A stretch of DNA of 47,352 bases. It comes from Paludibacteraceae bacterium (lineage in GTDB: Bacteria; Bacteroidota; Bacteroidia; Bacteroidales; Paludibacteraceae). Position 1 is the first letter of the stretch, and each line of letters begins with the position of its first letter. The stretch covers positions 1 through 47,352 of the forward strand of contig JAFYSK010000042.1 in the NCBI GenBank assembly GCA_017559385.1, in the 5' to 3' direction. The translations under genes were made by a program, and so were the position numbers. The notes under the pieces were generated by a model. It did no database searches, was not told the origin of the DNA, and saw nothing but the letters and a program-made list of their open reading frames with translations. Shown in pieces: positions 7,586 to 15,340 of the stretch.

Positions 7586-8440
7586 CTATTTCTTCTTGAG
7601 TTGTTTTTCTAGATATGCATAGTAATGTATCGACCAGAGATCATATTCCACATCCATATCTGCAAAAGCGATTTTGGTAGTGTCATAATAATTATAGAAT
7701 GGCTCTAGCACAATAACACTCAGGGTATCATTAATAGAGACTTTGTCAATTGTAATAAAGTTATTATGAAAATACCCATCTCTATTCGTATATAAGGTAT
7801 CTAATACAGTACTTGATTGGTCTTGTAGAACTACTTGCGCCTCCCGCAAATTACGACCATAACTATCCAATAGTAAACCTGATACCGTCAAATATACTGT
7901 AGGTTCTTCTGGCACATCAGTATAAATCATAATGAGTGTATCAAGTCCTTCGTACAAATGCAATGGGAAAGTCAACTCGTATTCAGGGAGGAAGATACTA
8001 GTATAGTTCAAATGGGATGTGTTTACACTAGTTGTAATCGTTGTTCCACATATACAAGGAGGAATAATTCCCGCTGGTTTTCTTGTTTTTTCCGATAGTT
8101 CTATCACATTATCACGCAACACCACGCATCCTTTTACGCTATAAGCACAAGGCACTAGAAAATGATGCATTAACTGAATACTATCTGCTGAAGGTACAGT
8201 GATACGCAAAAAGTCTGAGTATTGATATGCATCATAATACGGAGTTGGAGCAGGATCTTGCGGAGGAGGCATTTTTCTAGCTCCTCCTTGTACAATATCT
8301 GGCATAGGAATAAACTGCTCTAACCAATCAAGTGGAGGATCACATTCAACTGATTGGAAGGTTTGCTCGCCGCCATTTCTGTTTTCGCAACTAGTGAGCA
8401 AAAGCAGTCCAAGAATTGCTATAAATGATAATCGTTTCAT
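7586..8440 (-). CDS. Radical SAM-associated lipoprotein, long form (copy 2)
   Basis: 284 residues from the ATG at 8440; an in-frame ATG at 8464 exists but would overlap the previous gene and push back the signal peptide, so 8440 is preferred. Lipobox ends at C18 (LLLLTSC). Residues about 20-175 are an extra N-terminal region with proline-rich start and beta strands (CAYSVKGCVVLRDNVIEL). The last about 100 residues repeat the domain of the neighbours: LTVSGLLLDSYGRNLREAQV, LDTLYTNRDGYF, and a tail ending KQLKKK. The shared domain and tail group it with the two short lipoproteins. It may be a fused or extended substrate. Confidence 0.75.
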   Translation of the reverse strand: MKRLSFIAILGLLLLTSCENRNGGEQTFQSVECDPPLDWLEQFIPMPDIVQGGARKMPPPQDPAPTPYYDAYQYSDFLRITVPSADSIQLMHHFLVPCAYSVKGCVVLRDNVIELSEKTRKPAGIIPPCICGTTITTSVNTSHLNYTSIFLPEYELTFPLHLYEGLDTLIMIYTDVPEEPTVYLTVSGLLLDSYGRNLREAQVVLQDQSSTVLDTLYTNRDGYFHNNFITIDKVSINDTLSVIVLEPFYNYYDTTKIAFADMDVEYDLWSIHYYAYLEKQLKKK

Positions 8441-8453
8441 ATCTGTAACTTTT

Positions 8454-8999
8454 TTAGAAAGCACATACTAATCCTATGCCGTTATTATTGGCTTGTAGGC
8501 GCAATTCGGGTTGGAAACTTGCCTGAGGCAATGAGATATTGTATGCATCAAGACTATTCCTCATCTTGTTTTGACCCACACATACCAATGGAATACCCGT
8601 AATGGTAAAGGCTAGTCCACCCGCAGCGACAGGGATACCTACTAACATAACAGCCAACATAGGGCCCATAGTTGGTGCTTCTGGATCTGGCTCATATGGC
8701 ACACAAAGACCAAGAGTGAATCCTATTGCAAAGGCGTCTAATGCCAAACCAGTACCCAGCAAACCCCAACCAGTATTATACATCTGGCGACCACTGCGGA
8801 ATTGTTTGTAGATATCTTGGTCGGCATTAAACTTGAGATAAGCTTGCACATCTCTTTGTGATATCTTCTCGCCATCACAATAAAACTTATTGCCTTCGCG
8901 CGATAATATATGCGAACCTACTGTAGGATATATCACATCCTGTGCAAATACATTGCTCGCTAGCAATACCAACAGAACTATTCCGAATAACTTTTTCAT
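8454..8999 (-). CDS. Membrane protein of unknown function (paralogue 1 of 2)
   Basis: 181 residues with a signal peptide (VFAQ end, about 1-19). Then a soluble stretch with the signature FYCDGEKISQRDVQAYLKFN and IYKQFRSGRQMYNTGWGLLG, two hydrophobic segments (about 72-95 and 112-138) and a tail containing NKMRNSLDAYNISLP and NNGIGLV. The protein at 13403-13960 has the same order of motifs (GERISKRDCQAFLRLN, YRQYRSGLRMYNAGWGLMG, DAYNISLP, NNGIGLA), so the two are clear paralogues. I do not recognise a named family. Here it sits between two rSAM-associated lipoprotein genes. Confidence 0.78.
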   Translation of the reverse strand: MKKLFGIVLLVLLASNVFAQDVIYPTVGSHILSREGNKFYCDGEKISQRDVQAYLKFNADQDIYKQFRSGRQMYNTGWGLLGTGLALDAFAIGFTLGLCVPYEPDPEAPTMGPMLAVMLVGIPVAAGGLAFTITGIPLVCVGQNKMRNSLDAYNISLPQASFQPELRLQANNNGIGLVCAF

Positions 9000-9083
9000 A
9001 ATTATTGTTGATATTATTGTATCTATATTACTCTTATCTTTTGTGTCGCCTTATTTCTTATCTCGGCTTATGCCTTCGAACGA

Positions 9084-9515
9084 TTACTTCTTATTAAGCT
9101 TGAAATCTGCACGCATAGAGTAACGCACATTCCAAGAGTCTTTGTCTTCCACCGTCATCTTACCCGAAGAGATATGTCTAGAATCAGATTCATAGACCCC
9201 AGCGGTATCATTAACTATAACCTCCATACAATCACCACCTTGCGATGTTATACCGTACACCGTACGATAATGACCTTCTGCATTGGTATATACGGTATCA
9301 GGGTAATCCCAGTTACGATCATATGTGCTAACGATAACTTGCATATTTTCTAGAGGGTTACCATTTTCGTCATAAACACGTCCTTCGACATCATACTCTG
9401 CGTATGGACAGCCATAGCAAGCAGTTAGGACAAAAGCTATGCTTGATAGCGAGAAAAGACGGATAAAACGCTGCAAGAGACCATTGTATTTTTGGCGAAT
9501 ATCTTTGAGTTTCAT
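9084..9515 (-). CDS. Radical SAM-associated lipoprotein (copy 3, first gene of the operon)
   Basis: 143 residues. Long basic N-terminus (MKLKDIRQKYNGLLQRF), hydrophobic segment, lipobox ending at C33 (VLTAC). It continues YGCPYAEYDVEGRVYDENG, then DTVYTNAEGHY, and ends FKLNKK. This is the closest of the three to the rSAM-associated lipoprotein pattern (C.YG.PYA.Y.V.G.V). C36 right after the lipidated cysteine is an extra cysteine that the other two copies lack at this place. It follows its own promoter (9539-9569) and leads the run of genes ending at the radical SAM enzyme. Confidence 0.85.
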   Translation of the reverse strand: MKLKDIRQKYNGLLQRFIRLFSLSSIAFVLTACYGCPYAEYDVEGRVYDENGNPLENMQVIVSTYDRNWDYPDTVYTNAEGHYRTVYGITSQGGDCMEVIVNDTAGVYESDSRHISSGKMTVEDKDSWNVRYSMRADFKLNKK

Positions 9516-9538
9516 ATGAGTAATGTTTTAAGGGTTTG

Positions 9539-9569
9539 CAAAGTTACGATAATTATTTGAATTGCACAA
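9539..9569 (-). promoter_or_regulatory. Promoter of the rSAM/lipoprotein operon (copy A)
   Basis: On the minus strand: TTG (9569-9567), 20-base spacer, TAACTTTG (9546-9539). The spacer CAATTCAAATAATTAT core is nearly identical to promoters at 13317-13347 and 13984-14014. No other TAnnTTTG box was seen down to 3593, so this may drive eight genes. Confidence 0.8.
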
Positions 9570-9623
9570 TAGTTGGCAAAAAATATGAATAGAAGTTTTT
9601 AAGGGTTCTCTTAGTTTAAAGGT

Positions 9624-10898
9624 CTAGTCGCAATTCTTTACTAAGCGAACGCTACGCGCATCTTTATGCATTTCATTGATGATACCAGTTGCTACACTAA
9701 TTCCTCCAAACTCGTAGGAACATGCAGTAAGATTACTCCCCCTAGTGGAAGACCAATAACATCCCGCCCCATGCAGATTATAAACATTCTTGCCTACGCG
9801 TATGCCAGCATTGGGTAAAAAGATTGCTCCTGCGTTTTCCATTTTTCGCCATTGTTCTAGTGTAAATGTCTGATGCATAGCAAAATAACTCTCGTCTGGA
9901 TAATTATAATGTTCCTCATAAAGACCCGGCTTGAAATCTATTCCATCAGGACATTCCCAACCGTCAGGGAGTAATATAGTGCCATTTACTCCATTTACTT
10001 GAGCTATACCCATAAGTTCGGAATGGTGCGGACGTTGTTCTATGAGATAGTACCACTCATTTATACTCATTGTTCGCCAAGTATTGGGTGCGTCATTACC
10101 AATCGTATTGATACCCCAATCTACGAAATCACCTGTGTAATCATTCCAATCGGAGGAGGTACTCACTCCCCATTTCGTCGCTTCGTGTCCATCCGTGCTC
10201 CAGCCAAAGAGATCAATCCATCCGTCGTAAGTGGTTGATATATTTTCATTTGCACCACCAATAATATTCCACTGGCTTTCTGCAAAACGCCACTCATTGT
10301 TCTTTGGGTGGTATTGTAAGTTACCCATAGAGAAAACAACCTGCTCTGTACTACTTACAGAAAAAGCCTTTTTGTTGAGTTTTGGCGAAGATCGATCAAC
10401 TTGTATGGTTATTTGTTGTATATCCTTTTTAGGAATATCGAACACAGCATATGGAAATACATATCCGATCATGCAGTCAATGGATATCATATCGATCGTC
10501 GTCTGAAAAGTAGCCTTTCCGTCGGCTTGCATGTACAATTCTGCCTTTGAAAAAGTATTACCAGATGAGCTTGTTCTAACAACACCATATACGATACAAT
10601 GTTTCTTGAAGTCGATGCTCTTAAGGTCTCCGATAAACACTCCGGGTCCTACCAAATCATATAACTCAGCCCTAGAACCAATTACATTAACTGTATTTTC
10701 TCCATTTAGAGTTGATGCATAATTATGCAAGTAATGATTCCTCTCTGTAAATATCGCATCTAGTTCAGACTGCTCTATATCGGTCAAAGGAACTTTTTCG
10801 ACAAAGCCTACGTTGGGATTTGTACCTGAGTTTGGGTTCTCACATCCCATCATCATGGTGCATAATATCATGATGATAAAAATAGATTTCGTTCTCAT
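9624..10898 (-). CDS. FISUMP-type lipoprotein
   Basis: 424 residues, lipobox ending at C19 (MMMGC). Residues about 30-165 form a unique N-terminal domain containing YDLVGPGVFIGDLKSIDF and a YAVFDIPKKD strand, which may bind or pack against a partner. Residues about 170-424 are the FISUMP-type domain: EQVVFSMGNLQYHP, WRFAESQWNIIGG, WIDLFGWST, NTWRTMSINEWYYLI, GAIFLPNAGIRVG, CYWSSTRG, ARSVRLV. The latter half aligns motif by motif with 3593-4774 but the N-terminal domains differ, so the module has been combined with different fronts. It lies 43 bases after the VWA gene with no visible promoter, which suggests cotranscription with it. Confidence 0.85.
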   Translation of the reverse strand: MRTKSIFIIMILCTMMMGCENPNSGTNPNVGFVEKVPLTDIEQSELDAIFTERNHYLHNYASTLNGENTVNVIGSRAELYDLVGPGVFIGDLKSIDFKKHCIVYGVVRTSSSGNTFSKAELYMQADGKATFQTTIDMISIDCMIGYVFPYAVFDIPKKDIQQITIQVDRSSPKLNKKAFSVSSTEQVVFSMGNLQYHPKNNEWRFAESQWNIIGGANENISTTYDGWIDLFGWSTDGHEATKWGVSTSSDWNDYTGDFVDWGINTIGNDAPNTWRTMSINEWYYLIEQRPHHSELMGIAQVNGVNGTILLPDGWECPDGIDFKPGLYEEHYNYPDESYFAMHQTFTLEQWRKMENAGAIFLPNAGIRVGKNVYNLHGAGCYWSSTRGSNLTACSYEFGGISVATGIINEMHKDARSVRLVKNCD

Positions 10899-10941
10899 AA
10901 TCGTATATACTTAATCGGTTAATATTACAAATATTGAAACA

Positions 10942-12441
10942 TTATTTCGCAGCACGGTTGTTGAGTTCGCTGATTTGATCGCTACTGAGATGGTTGAGCA
11001 AGTCCAATAATCCTTGGCGGTAACCCTTAGGATCATAGTTCAACGAACTACCAATCAGCTGTTTAACCATTTCAAGGTTGGCTGTACCTTTGTACTCAGA
11101 GTCACGAAGCAACATACCATAGGCCGCTACGCCCGCTGCAAAAGTGAGGTTTTCTGACTTGCTATTCTCGTAATAGACATCTAAAGAGAGTTGTTTGCTG
11201 CTGAGCCCGAGTTGCTCTTTGTAGCGACAGTCGAACTTCGCCCAAGGTTTATAATCTCCCCACTGCGCTTCTGTTGGAACGATTTCGTAAAGAGCTGTTA
11301 TGGTTTGCCCTGCGCCAATCTCGCCAGCGTCCTTGGTATCGTCGTCAAAATCCTCATTGCTCATTACGCGGTTCTCATAACCGATAAGGCGATATTGGGC
11401 TACACGGGTAGAATCGAACGTAATTTGGCACTTGGTATCATTAGCAACTGCCTGAAGATGAGAGCGGTTGTGCACAAAGACCTTCATAAACTCGTCCTCG
11501 CAGTCGATATAATAATAGTTGCCATTGCCACGATTGGAGAGCTTCTCCATCATGGCATCGTTCCAGTTGCCTGTACCAAATCCGCACATGGTCAGATAGA
11601 TACCTTGGTCGGCATAGCGAGAGACCATATTCAAAAGGCTATCGGTGTTGGTAACACCTACATTGAAGTCGCCATCTGTGCCCATGATAATGCGGTTGTT
11701 GCCACCAATGATATAGTTGGCTAAAGCCTCTTCGTAAGCCATTTTGATAGCCGCACCACCTGCGGTGCTACCGCCAGCACCCAGACTGCGAATAGCTGAT
11801 TTTATTTTACCCGCGTGCATTACTTGGGTGGATTCTAAGACGCGCTCCACACTACCTGAATAGGTGATAAGTGACACACGGTCAGAAGGTTGCAATTCAT
11901 CTACGAGAGTCAGAAGGGATGATTTGAGGAGTGGCAGTTTGTCATCTGAATCCATGGAGCCAGATACATCCACAAGGAAAACATAATTGGCAGGAAGCAA
12001 ATTTTCTTCGGCAACGCTCCTGCCTTTAAGTCCGAGACGAAGAAGGTAATGCTCTGGATTCCAAGGACATGCTCCAATCTCAGCATTGATACCCACTGCG
12101 TTCTCTGGTTCGGGGTAATCGAAGGTAAAGTAGTTGAGGAACTCCTCAATACGAACAGAGGACTTGTCAGGAAAATATCCTTTTGACATGTACGAGCGCA
12201 TGTATGCGTAGCTTGCTCCGTCGGCATCTACGGAGAAGGTGGAAGTAGGTTCTTCGGATGTAGAGATAAATGGATTATCGGTAAACTCCTCGAACTGATC
12301 GCCAGAAGGCATACCCGCTATAGGTTCACCCCCTATAGCGTCGTCAAAATATCCACCACCTGGGGCATTAGGTGCAAATGAACAACTAGAGAATGCGAAT
12401 GCGATAGCGGCTGCAAAAGCCATAAAAGTAATCTTTTTCAT
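10942..12441 (-). CDS. von Willebrand factor A lipoprotein (YfbK-like)
   Basis: 499 residues. Lipobox ends at C20 (FAFSSC). A YfbK-type N-terminal segment (about 65-125: TFSVDADGASYAYMRSYM, SSVRIEEFLNYFTFDY) precedes the VWA domain (about 150-330). The metal site is intact: D158, S160, S162 (DVSGSM), T226 and D256 (GTDGDFN). The C-terminal part (about 340-495) fits the DUF3520-type domain. Family knowledge: these are envelope-anchored metal-dependent adhesion or assembly modules; the partner is unknown. Many Bacteroidetes members carry a TonB-plug-like or carboxypeptidase-regulatory domain in front, which is missing here. It has its own -7 box and is followed by a FISUMP lipoprotein. Confidence 0.9.
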   Translation of the reverse strand: MKKITFMAFAAAIAFAFSSCSFAPNAPGGGYFDDAIGGEPIAGMPSGDQFEEFTDNPFISTSEEPTSTFSVDADGASYAYMRSYMSKGYFPDKSSVRIEEFLNYFTFDYPEPENAVGINAEIGACPWNPEHYLLRLGLKGRSVAEENLLPANYVFLVDVSGSMDSDDKLPLLKSSLLTLVDELQPSDRVSLITYSGSVERVLESTQVMHAGKIKSAIRSLGAGGSTAGGAAIKMAYEEALANYIIGGNNRIIMGTDGDFNVGVTNTDSLLNMVSRYADQGIYLTMCGFGTGNWNDAMMEKLSNRGNGNYYYIDCEDEFMKVFVHNRSHLQAVANDTKCQITFDSTRVAQYRLIGYENRVMSNEDFDDDTKDAGEIGAGQTITALYEIVPTEAQWGDYKPWAKFDCRYKEQLGLSSKQLSLDVYYENSKSENLTFAAGVAAYGMLLRDSEYKGTANLEMVKQLIGSSLNYDPKGYRQGLLDLLNHLSSDQISELNNRAAK

Positions 12442-12464
12442 ATGTATGAGGTTCTAAGGGTTTG

Positions 12465-12472
12465 CAAAGTTA
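12465..12472 (-). promoter_or_regulatory. -7 box for the VWA gene
   Basis: TAACTTTG on the minus strand, 23 bases before the ATG. A TTG at the expected -33 distance is not present; the region upstream (12473-12697) also holds small hairpins (CCCC GTT GGGG near 12530; CTCGC TTT GCGAG near 12620) and no gene. Confidence 0.6.
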
Positions 12473-12697
12473 GTATGTTTTTTAATTAAGGAACTATATA
12501 CGAGTTGACACTTAATTATCTCCTAGCCCCGTTGGGGCAGAAATCTTATTAATCTTTTCTATCTGCGCTTAAACCTACGCTTTTTTCTACGTGCTCCGCA
12601 ATAAATTACCACCGCTAGCACTCGCTTTGCGAGTCCGCTGAATCTTATGGAATGTAACGGCACGCAATAAATAGTGTCAACATGTATATAGTCTCCT

Positions 12698-13282
12698 TTA
12701 ATTATGTAAGACTAGTCCTCCCATAAAATTTGGCTCCGAAACTGCAAATTTACCAGACTCATAAAAACGATTTGCTATATCCAACGCATTGGACGAAGAC
12801 GGCAAATTACATACCAATACATACCATAGAGGAAAAGCTCCCTCTTTAGCGATTTTCACATTGTATTGCTCTGCCATATTTTGCAAGATAGGCAGGTCAT
12901 CACTGTCCTTGAGTTTGACAAGGAAAGAGTGTGTGACAAAGAAGTTGGTTCCTTCACTAGTATAGGAAGGCATTCTATATAGCACATGTTCCAAATCTTC
13001 AATAACTGTATTAGGCTTGGTGATTCCCCATTTTAGATTAGGCTCTTCAAGATATGAATCACTTTCGCTCATCTCGAGTTTTTGTTTATCTATCTCGGAA
13101 AGTAATGCATCATCATATATAATGTATTCTTGATTACCTCTTTCTAGATAGATTTTGTTACCTTTATACCAGTAATAATCATCCGCAGATACTACAGGGT
13201 ATTGGTCTCCATTAGGATTGATTGGTTCACAAGCTATGAGCAATGTAGAACACAACACAAAAAATAGCATAAATCGTTTCAT
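12698..13282 (-). CDS. Lipoprotein resembling a free-standing subtilase propeptide
   Basis: 194 residues, lipobox ending at C18 (TLLIAC). Residues about 30-110 are an unassigned N-terminal part. Residues about 115-190 (FLVKLKDSDDLPILQNMAEQYNV, then FPLWYVLVCNLPSSSNALDI, then ANRFYESGKFAVSEPNFMGG) closely resemble the prodomain that precedes the catalytic domain in Bacteroides S8 (subtilisin-like) proteases. The catalytic domain is absent: the frame stops right after the prodomain and the next 256 bases hold no remnant. It could be a truncated protease, or a stand-alone inhibitor or chaperone. It has a full promoter (copy B), which argues that it is expressed. Confidence 0.72.
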   Translation of the reverse strand: MKRFMLFFVLCSTLLIACEPINPNGDQYPVVSADDYYWYKGNKIYLERGNQEYIIYDDALLSEIDKQKLEMSESDSYLEEPNLKWGITKPNTVIEDLEHVLYRMPSYTSEGTNFFVTHSFLVKLKDSDDLPILQNMAEQYNVKIAKEGAFPLWYVLVCNLPSSSNALDIANRFYESGKFAVSEPNFMGGLVLHN

Positions 13283-13316
13283 ACCATTAAATATTTAAAA
13301 GGTTAGAAATCAGTTG

Positions 13317-13347
13317 CAAAGTTAGAATAATTATTTGAATTGTGCAA
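13317..13347 (-). promoter_or_regulatory. Promoter of the prodomain-like lipoprotein (copy B)
   Basis: TTG (13347-13345), 20-base spacer, TAACTTTG (13324-13317). The similarity with copy A at 9.5 kb extends upstream for about 30 more bases (13348-13380 against 9570-9600). Confidence 0.8.
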
Positions 13348-13402
13348 GTCTTGGTAAAAATATATGAGTAGAAGTTTTATATAGTTTTAAGGATTTTAAA
13401 GG

Positions 13403-13960
13403 CTAAAAATGATACGCTAGGCCTATGCCATTATTAGTGGGTTGTATAGTCCAATAGTTTTTGGCTGTTTGTGGTTCTGGCAGCGAAATATTATAGGCAT
13501 CAATGCTTTGTTGCATGCGTTTTTTACCGACACAAAGTAGCGGAATGGCGGGAGCTTCAAAAAGCAAAAATGCTCCTCCAATAATCATTCCTGTAAATAG
13601 AAATCCTAATCCTGGACCCATATCAGGACATTCTGGATTGTAGTCTTTTGCCCAATCATATAATCCCCACCCCATATATGCAATAGTGGCAGCATCTATA
13701 GCCAATCCAATACCCATTAAGCCCCAACCCGCGTTGTACATACGCAAACCACTGCGATATTGGCGGTAGATGTCCTCTTGGGCATTTAGACGGAGGAATG
13801 CTTGGCAGTCTCTTTTGCTGATACGCTCGCCTTCGTAATAGATTTTATTCTTTTCGTAAGATAAAGCGGTAGTAGAAGGATAAGGCAATTGTATCTCTTG
13901 TGCCAGCGTGCTAGTAGCCGCAAAGATTAGCAATAAACTAAATAATATGATTCGTTTCAT
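13403..13960 (-). CDS. Membrane protein of unknown function (paralogue 2 of 2)
   Basis: 185 residues. Signal peptide about 1-20 (TSTLAQ), then the same motif order as 8454-8999: IYYEGERISKRDCQAFLRLNAQ, IYRQYRSGLRMYNAGWGLMG, two hydrophobic segments, KRMQQSIDAYNISLPEP and NNGIGLAYHF at the C-terminus. The terminal phenylalanine and the amphipathic last strand could hint at outer-membrane interaction, but the middle hydrophobic segments look like inner-membrane helices. No named family recognised. It is transcribed from its own promoter (copy C). Confidence 0.78.
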   Translation of the reverse strand: MKRIILFSLLLIFAATSTLAQEIQLPYPSTTALSYEKNKIYYEGERISKRDCQAFLRLNAQEDIYRQYRSGLRMYNAGWGLMGIGLAIDAATIAYMGWGLYDWAKDYNPECPDMGPGLGFLFTGMIIGGAFLLFEAPAIPLLCVGKKRMQQSIDAYNISLPEPQTAKNYWTIQPTNNGIGLAYHF

Positions 13961-13983
13961 GGCTGTACTATTTTATGGGTTTG

Positions 13984-14014
13984 CAAAGTTAGAATAATTA
14001 TTTGAATTGTGCAA
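13984..14014 (-). promoter_or_regulatory. Promoter of the membrane-protein paralogue (copy C)
   Basis: TTG (14014-14012), 20-base spacer, TAACTTTG (13991-13984). The core spacer is identical to copy B. Confidence 0.8.
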
Positions 14015-14089
14015 GAGTCACTTTGTTTTGTACTGTTTATTTATACAAATGTACAGTTTATTTGCTGTGTAACTTCCGTACTTAGATGG

Positions 14090-14743
14090 TTAAAAACGGT
14101 AGCCGACTGCAAAGTTGAAACATCTATCAGGAAAACTGCGTCCTGTAAATAATGCTCCGGCTTCGAAGCTGCCAAACCAATGGTTCTTTCCGACAGAAAT
14201 GCCCAACAAGGTGGCTTGCGCAGCAAAAGTATGCCAGATATTGCGAGTTGTACCTTTGGTTTCTAATTGCATTGCATAACCAACACCGATTCCAGAATAT
14301 AGATTCACCCAATTTTTATGAAAATAAGTGAAAGTGGCAGAAGGTATCACATGAATCCATCCTTCGGTAAAATCTTCCAACAGGACATCTTTCGCTCCCG
14401 GATTATAATGAGAATTTGTTCCCTTATCCCAGATCGTATTGACTTGCACACCTGCTGCAAACCAACTATTTACACGATATTGATAATCAATAAAGATATT
14501 AGGTAAAATCAAACTTAGGTGTCTGCCATCTAGTGGGAGCTGCGCGTACTGAACTACAGCTGATGGCACAGGTGGTGGTGGCACAGGAGTCGTATATCTT
14601 TGTGCATAATAGATCGAGCAATCACCCACACCAATGCGCAACTCATGAGGGTTCTCGGCACGAGTTTCCTTGGTCTCTGCCAAGGTAGTATTCCATGCTA
14701 CACAAGCGATGAGAATAGTCAATGTAAAGATGATTCGTTTCAT
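14090..14743 (-). CDS. Small outer-membrane beta-barrel protein
   Basis: 217 residues. Signal peptide about 1-22 (NTTLAE). The mature part has alternating amphipathic strands: HELRIGVGDCSIYY, NIFIDYQYRVNSWFAAGVQVN, VIPSATFTYFHKNWVNLYSG, IGVGYAMQLE, LLGISVGKNHWFGSFEAGAL, and ends FNFAVGYRF with the terminal aromatic typical of barrel insertion. A Pro-rich loop (VPPPPVPS) lies near residue 55. It is a paralogue of the protein at 15341-16099 (same VGYRF end, LYSGIGVGY / LYSGLGLGY, VGKNHWF / VGNEHWF). The function is unknown. Only a degenerate -7 box (TAACTTTC, 14783-14776) precedes it. Confidence 0.8.
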   Translation of the reverse strand: MKRIIFTLTILIACVAWNTTLAETKETRAENPHELRIGVGDCSIYYAQRYTTPVPPPPVPSAVVQYAQLPLDGRHLSLILPNIFIDYQYRVNSWFAAGVQVNTIWDKGTNSHYNPGAKDVLLEDFTEGWIHVIPSATFTYFHKNWVNLYSGIGVGYAMQLETKGTTRNIWHTFAAQATLLGISVGKNHWFGSFEAGALFTGRSFPDRCFNFAVGYRF

Positions 14744-14817
14744 AAGAGTAACATTTTTAAGGGTTTTTAGAGTTTGAAAGTTAGGGGAAGTATAATTTTT
14801 CCCTCGGTTCTCCTATA

Positions 14818-14860
14818 GGTATCTATCGTGTATCTATCGTATATCTACCGTATACGTACC
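14818..14860. repeat. Four imperfect 11-bp tandem repeats
   Basis: Units GGTATCTATC, GTGTATCTATC, GTATATCTACC and GTATACGTACC follow one another, with another GTAG starting a fifth. They lie about 75 bases upstream of the barrel gene start. A second 11-bp tandem array of different sequence is at 45443-45508, also about 75 bases upstream of a minus-strand gene. Confidence 0.7.
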
Positions 14861-14908
14861 GTAGTTAATAAAGGAAAGAGAGCGAAAGTGATATAAAAGA
14901 CAATGATT

Positions 14909-15301
14909 TTATTCGGAGAATCCTCGTCTAATCCATTTTGTTCTAACTGTTGATTTTATAGAATCAGTAACCCAATCTTGTTGAGGGGTTAATGCATCAA
15001 AGCCATCAATCACCAACAGATTATTATTTTCAAAATGATACGAGCAATGATATTCTCTTGCATAACAAGGAGTGTTAGCTTTTATCCATAAAGAATCCAA
15101 TGTAGCTGAATAGAGATAAGGAATTCCAGTATCATACTTTGTAGAAGACACATACATCACACCATCATCTCTAAAATCAGCAGTCCAATGGTCACCAACC
15201 ATTTTCCAATGACCGATAAGCGATTGAGGGGCTTCAGGTTGCTCGCAAGCGGTAAACAGGCAAGCAGTTGCAAGTAGCAAAAAGATCATTAACTTTTTCA
15301 T
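14909..15301 (-). CDS. Small lipoprotein, lipocalin-like beta domain
   Basis: 130 residues with lipobox ending at C19 (CLFTAC). The mature part starts LIGHWKMVGDHWTADFRDDG, a pattern common to lipocalin-like Bacteroidetes lipoproteins (GxW at the first strand), and continues with short strands and a C-terminal basic end. A related GEWQYVG opening occurs in the C-terminal half of the surface protein at 45794-46798. Ligand and role are unknown. It follows the barrel gene at 15341 after 39 bases and probably belongs to the transcript that starts at 16.69 kb. Confidence 0.75.
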   Translation of the reverse strand: MKKLMIFLLLATACLFTACEQPEAPQSLIGHWKMVGDHWTADFRDDGVMYVSSTKYDTGIPYLYSATLDSLWIKANTPCYAREYHCSYHFENNNLLVIDGFDALTPQQDWVTDSIKSTVRTKWIRRGFSE

Positions 15302-15340
15302 GATTGTACTATTTTAATGATTATACATACATTTGTTGTT

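Noticed and set aside
11191-11724. 177-codon plus-strand frame opposite the VWA gene
   Set aside because: It mirrors the VWA coding region with its intact metal site; no independent evidence.
12442-12697. Remnant of a subtilase catalytic domain after the prodomain-like gene
   Set aside because: No Asp, His or Ser motif of S8 peptidases was found in any frame; only small hairpins and A/T-rich DNA.
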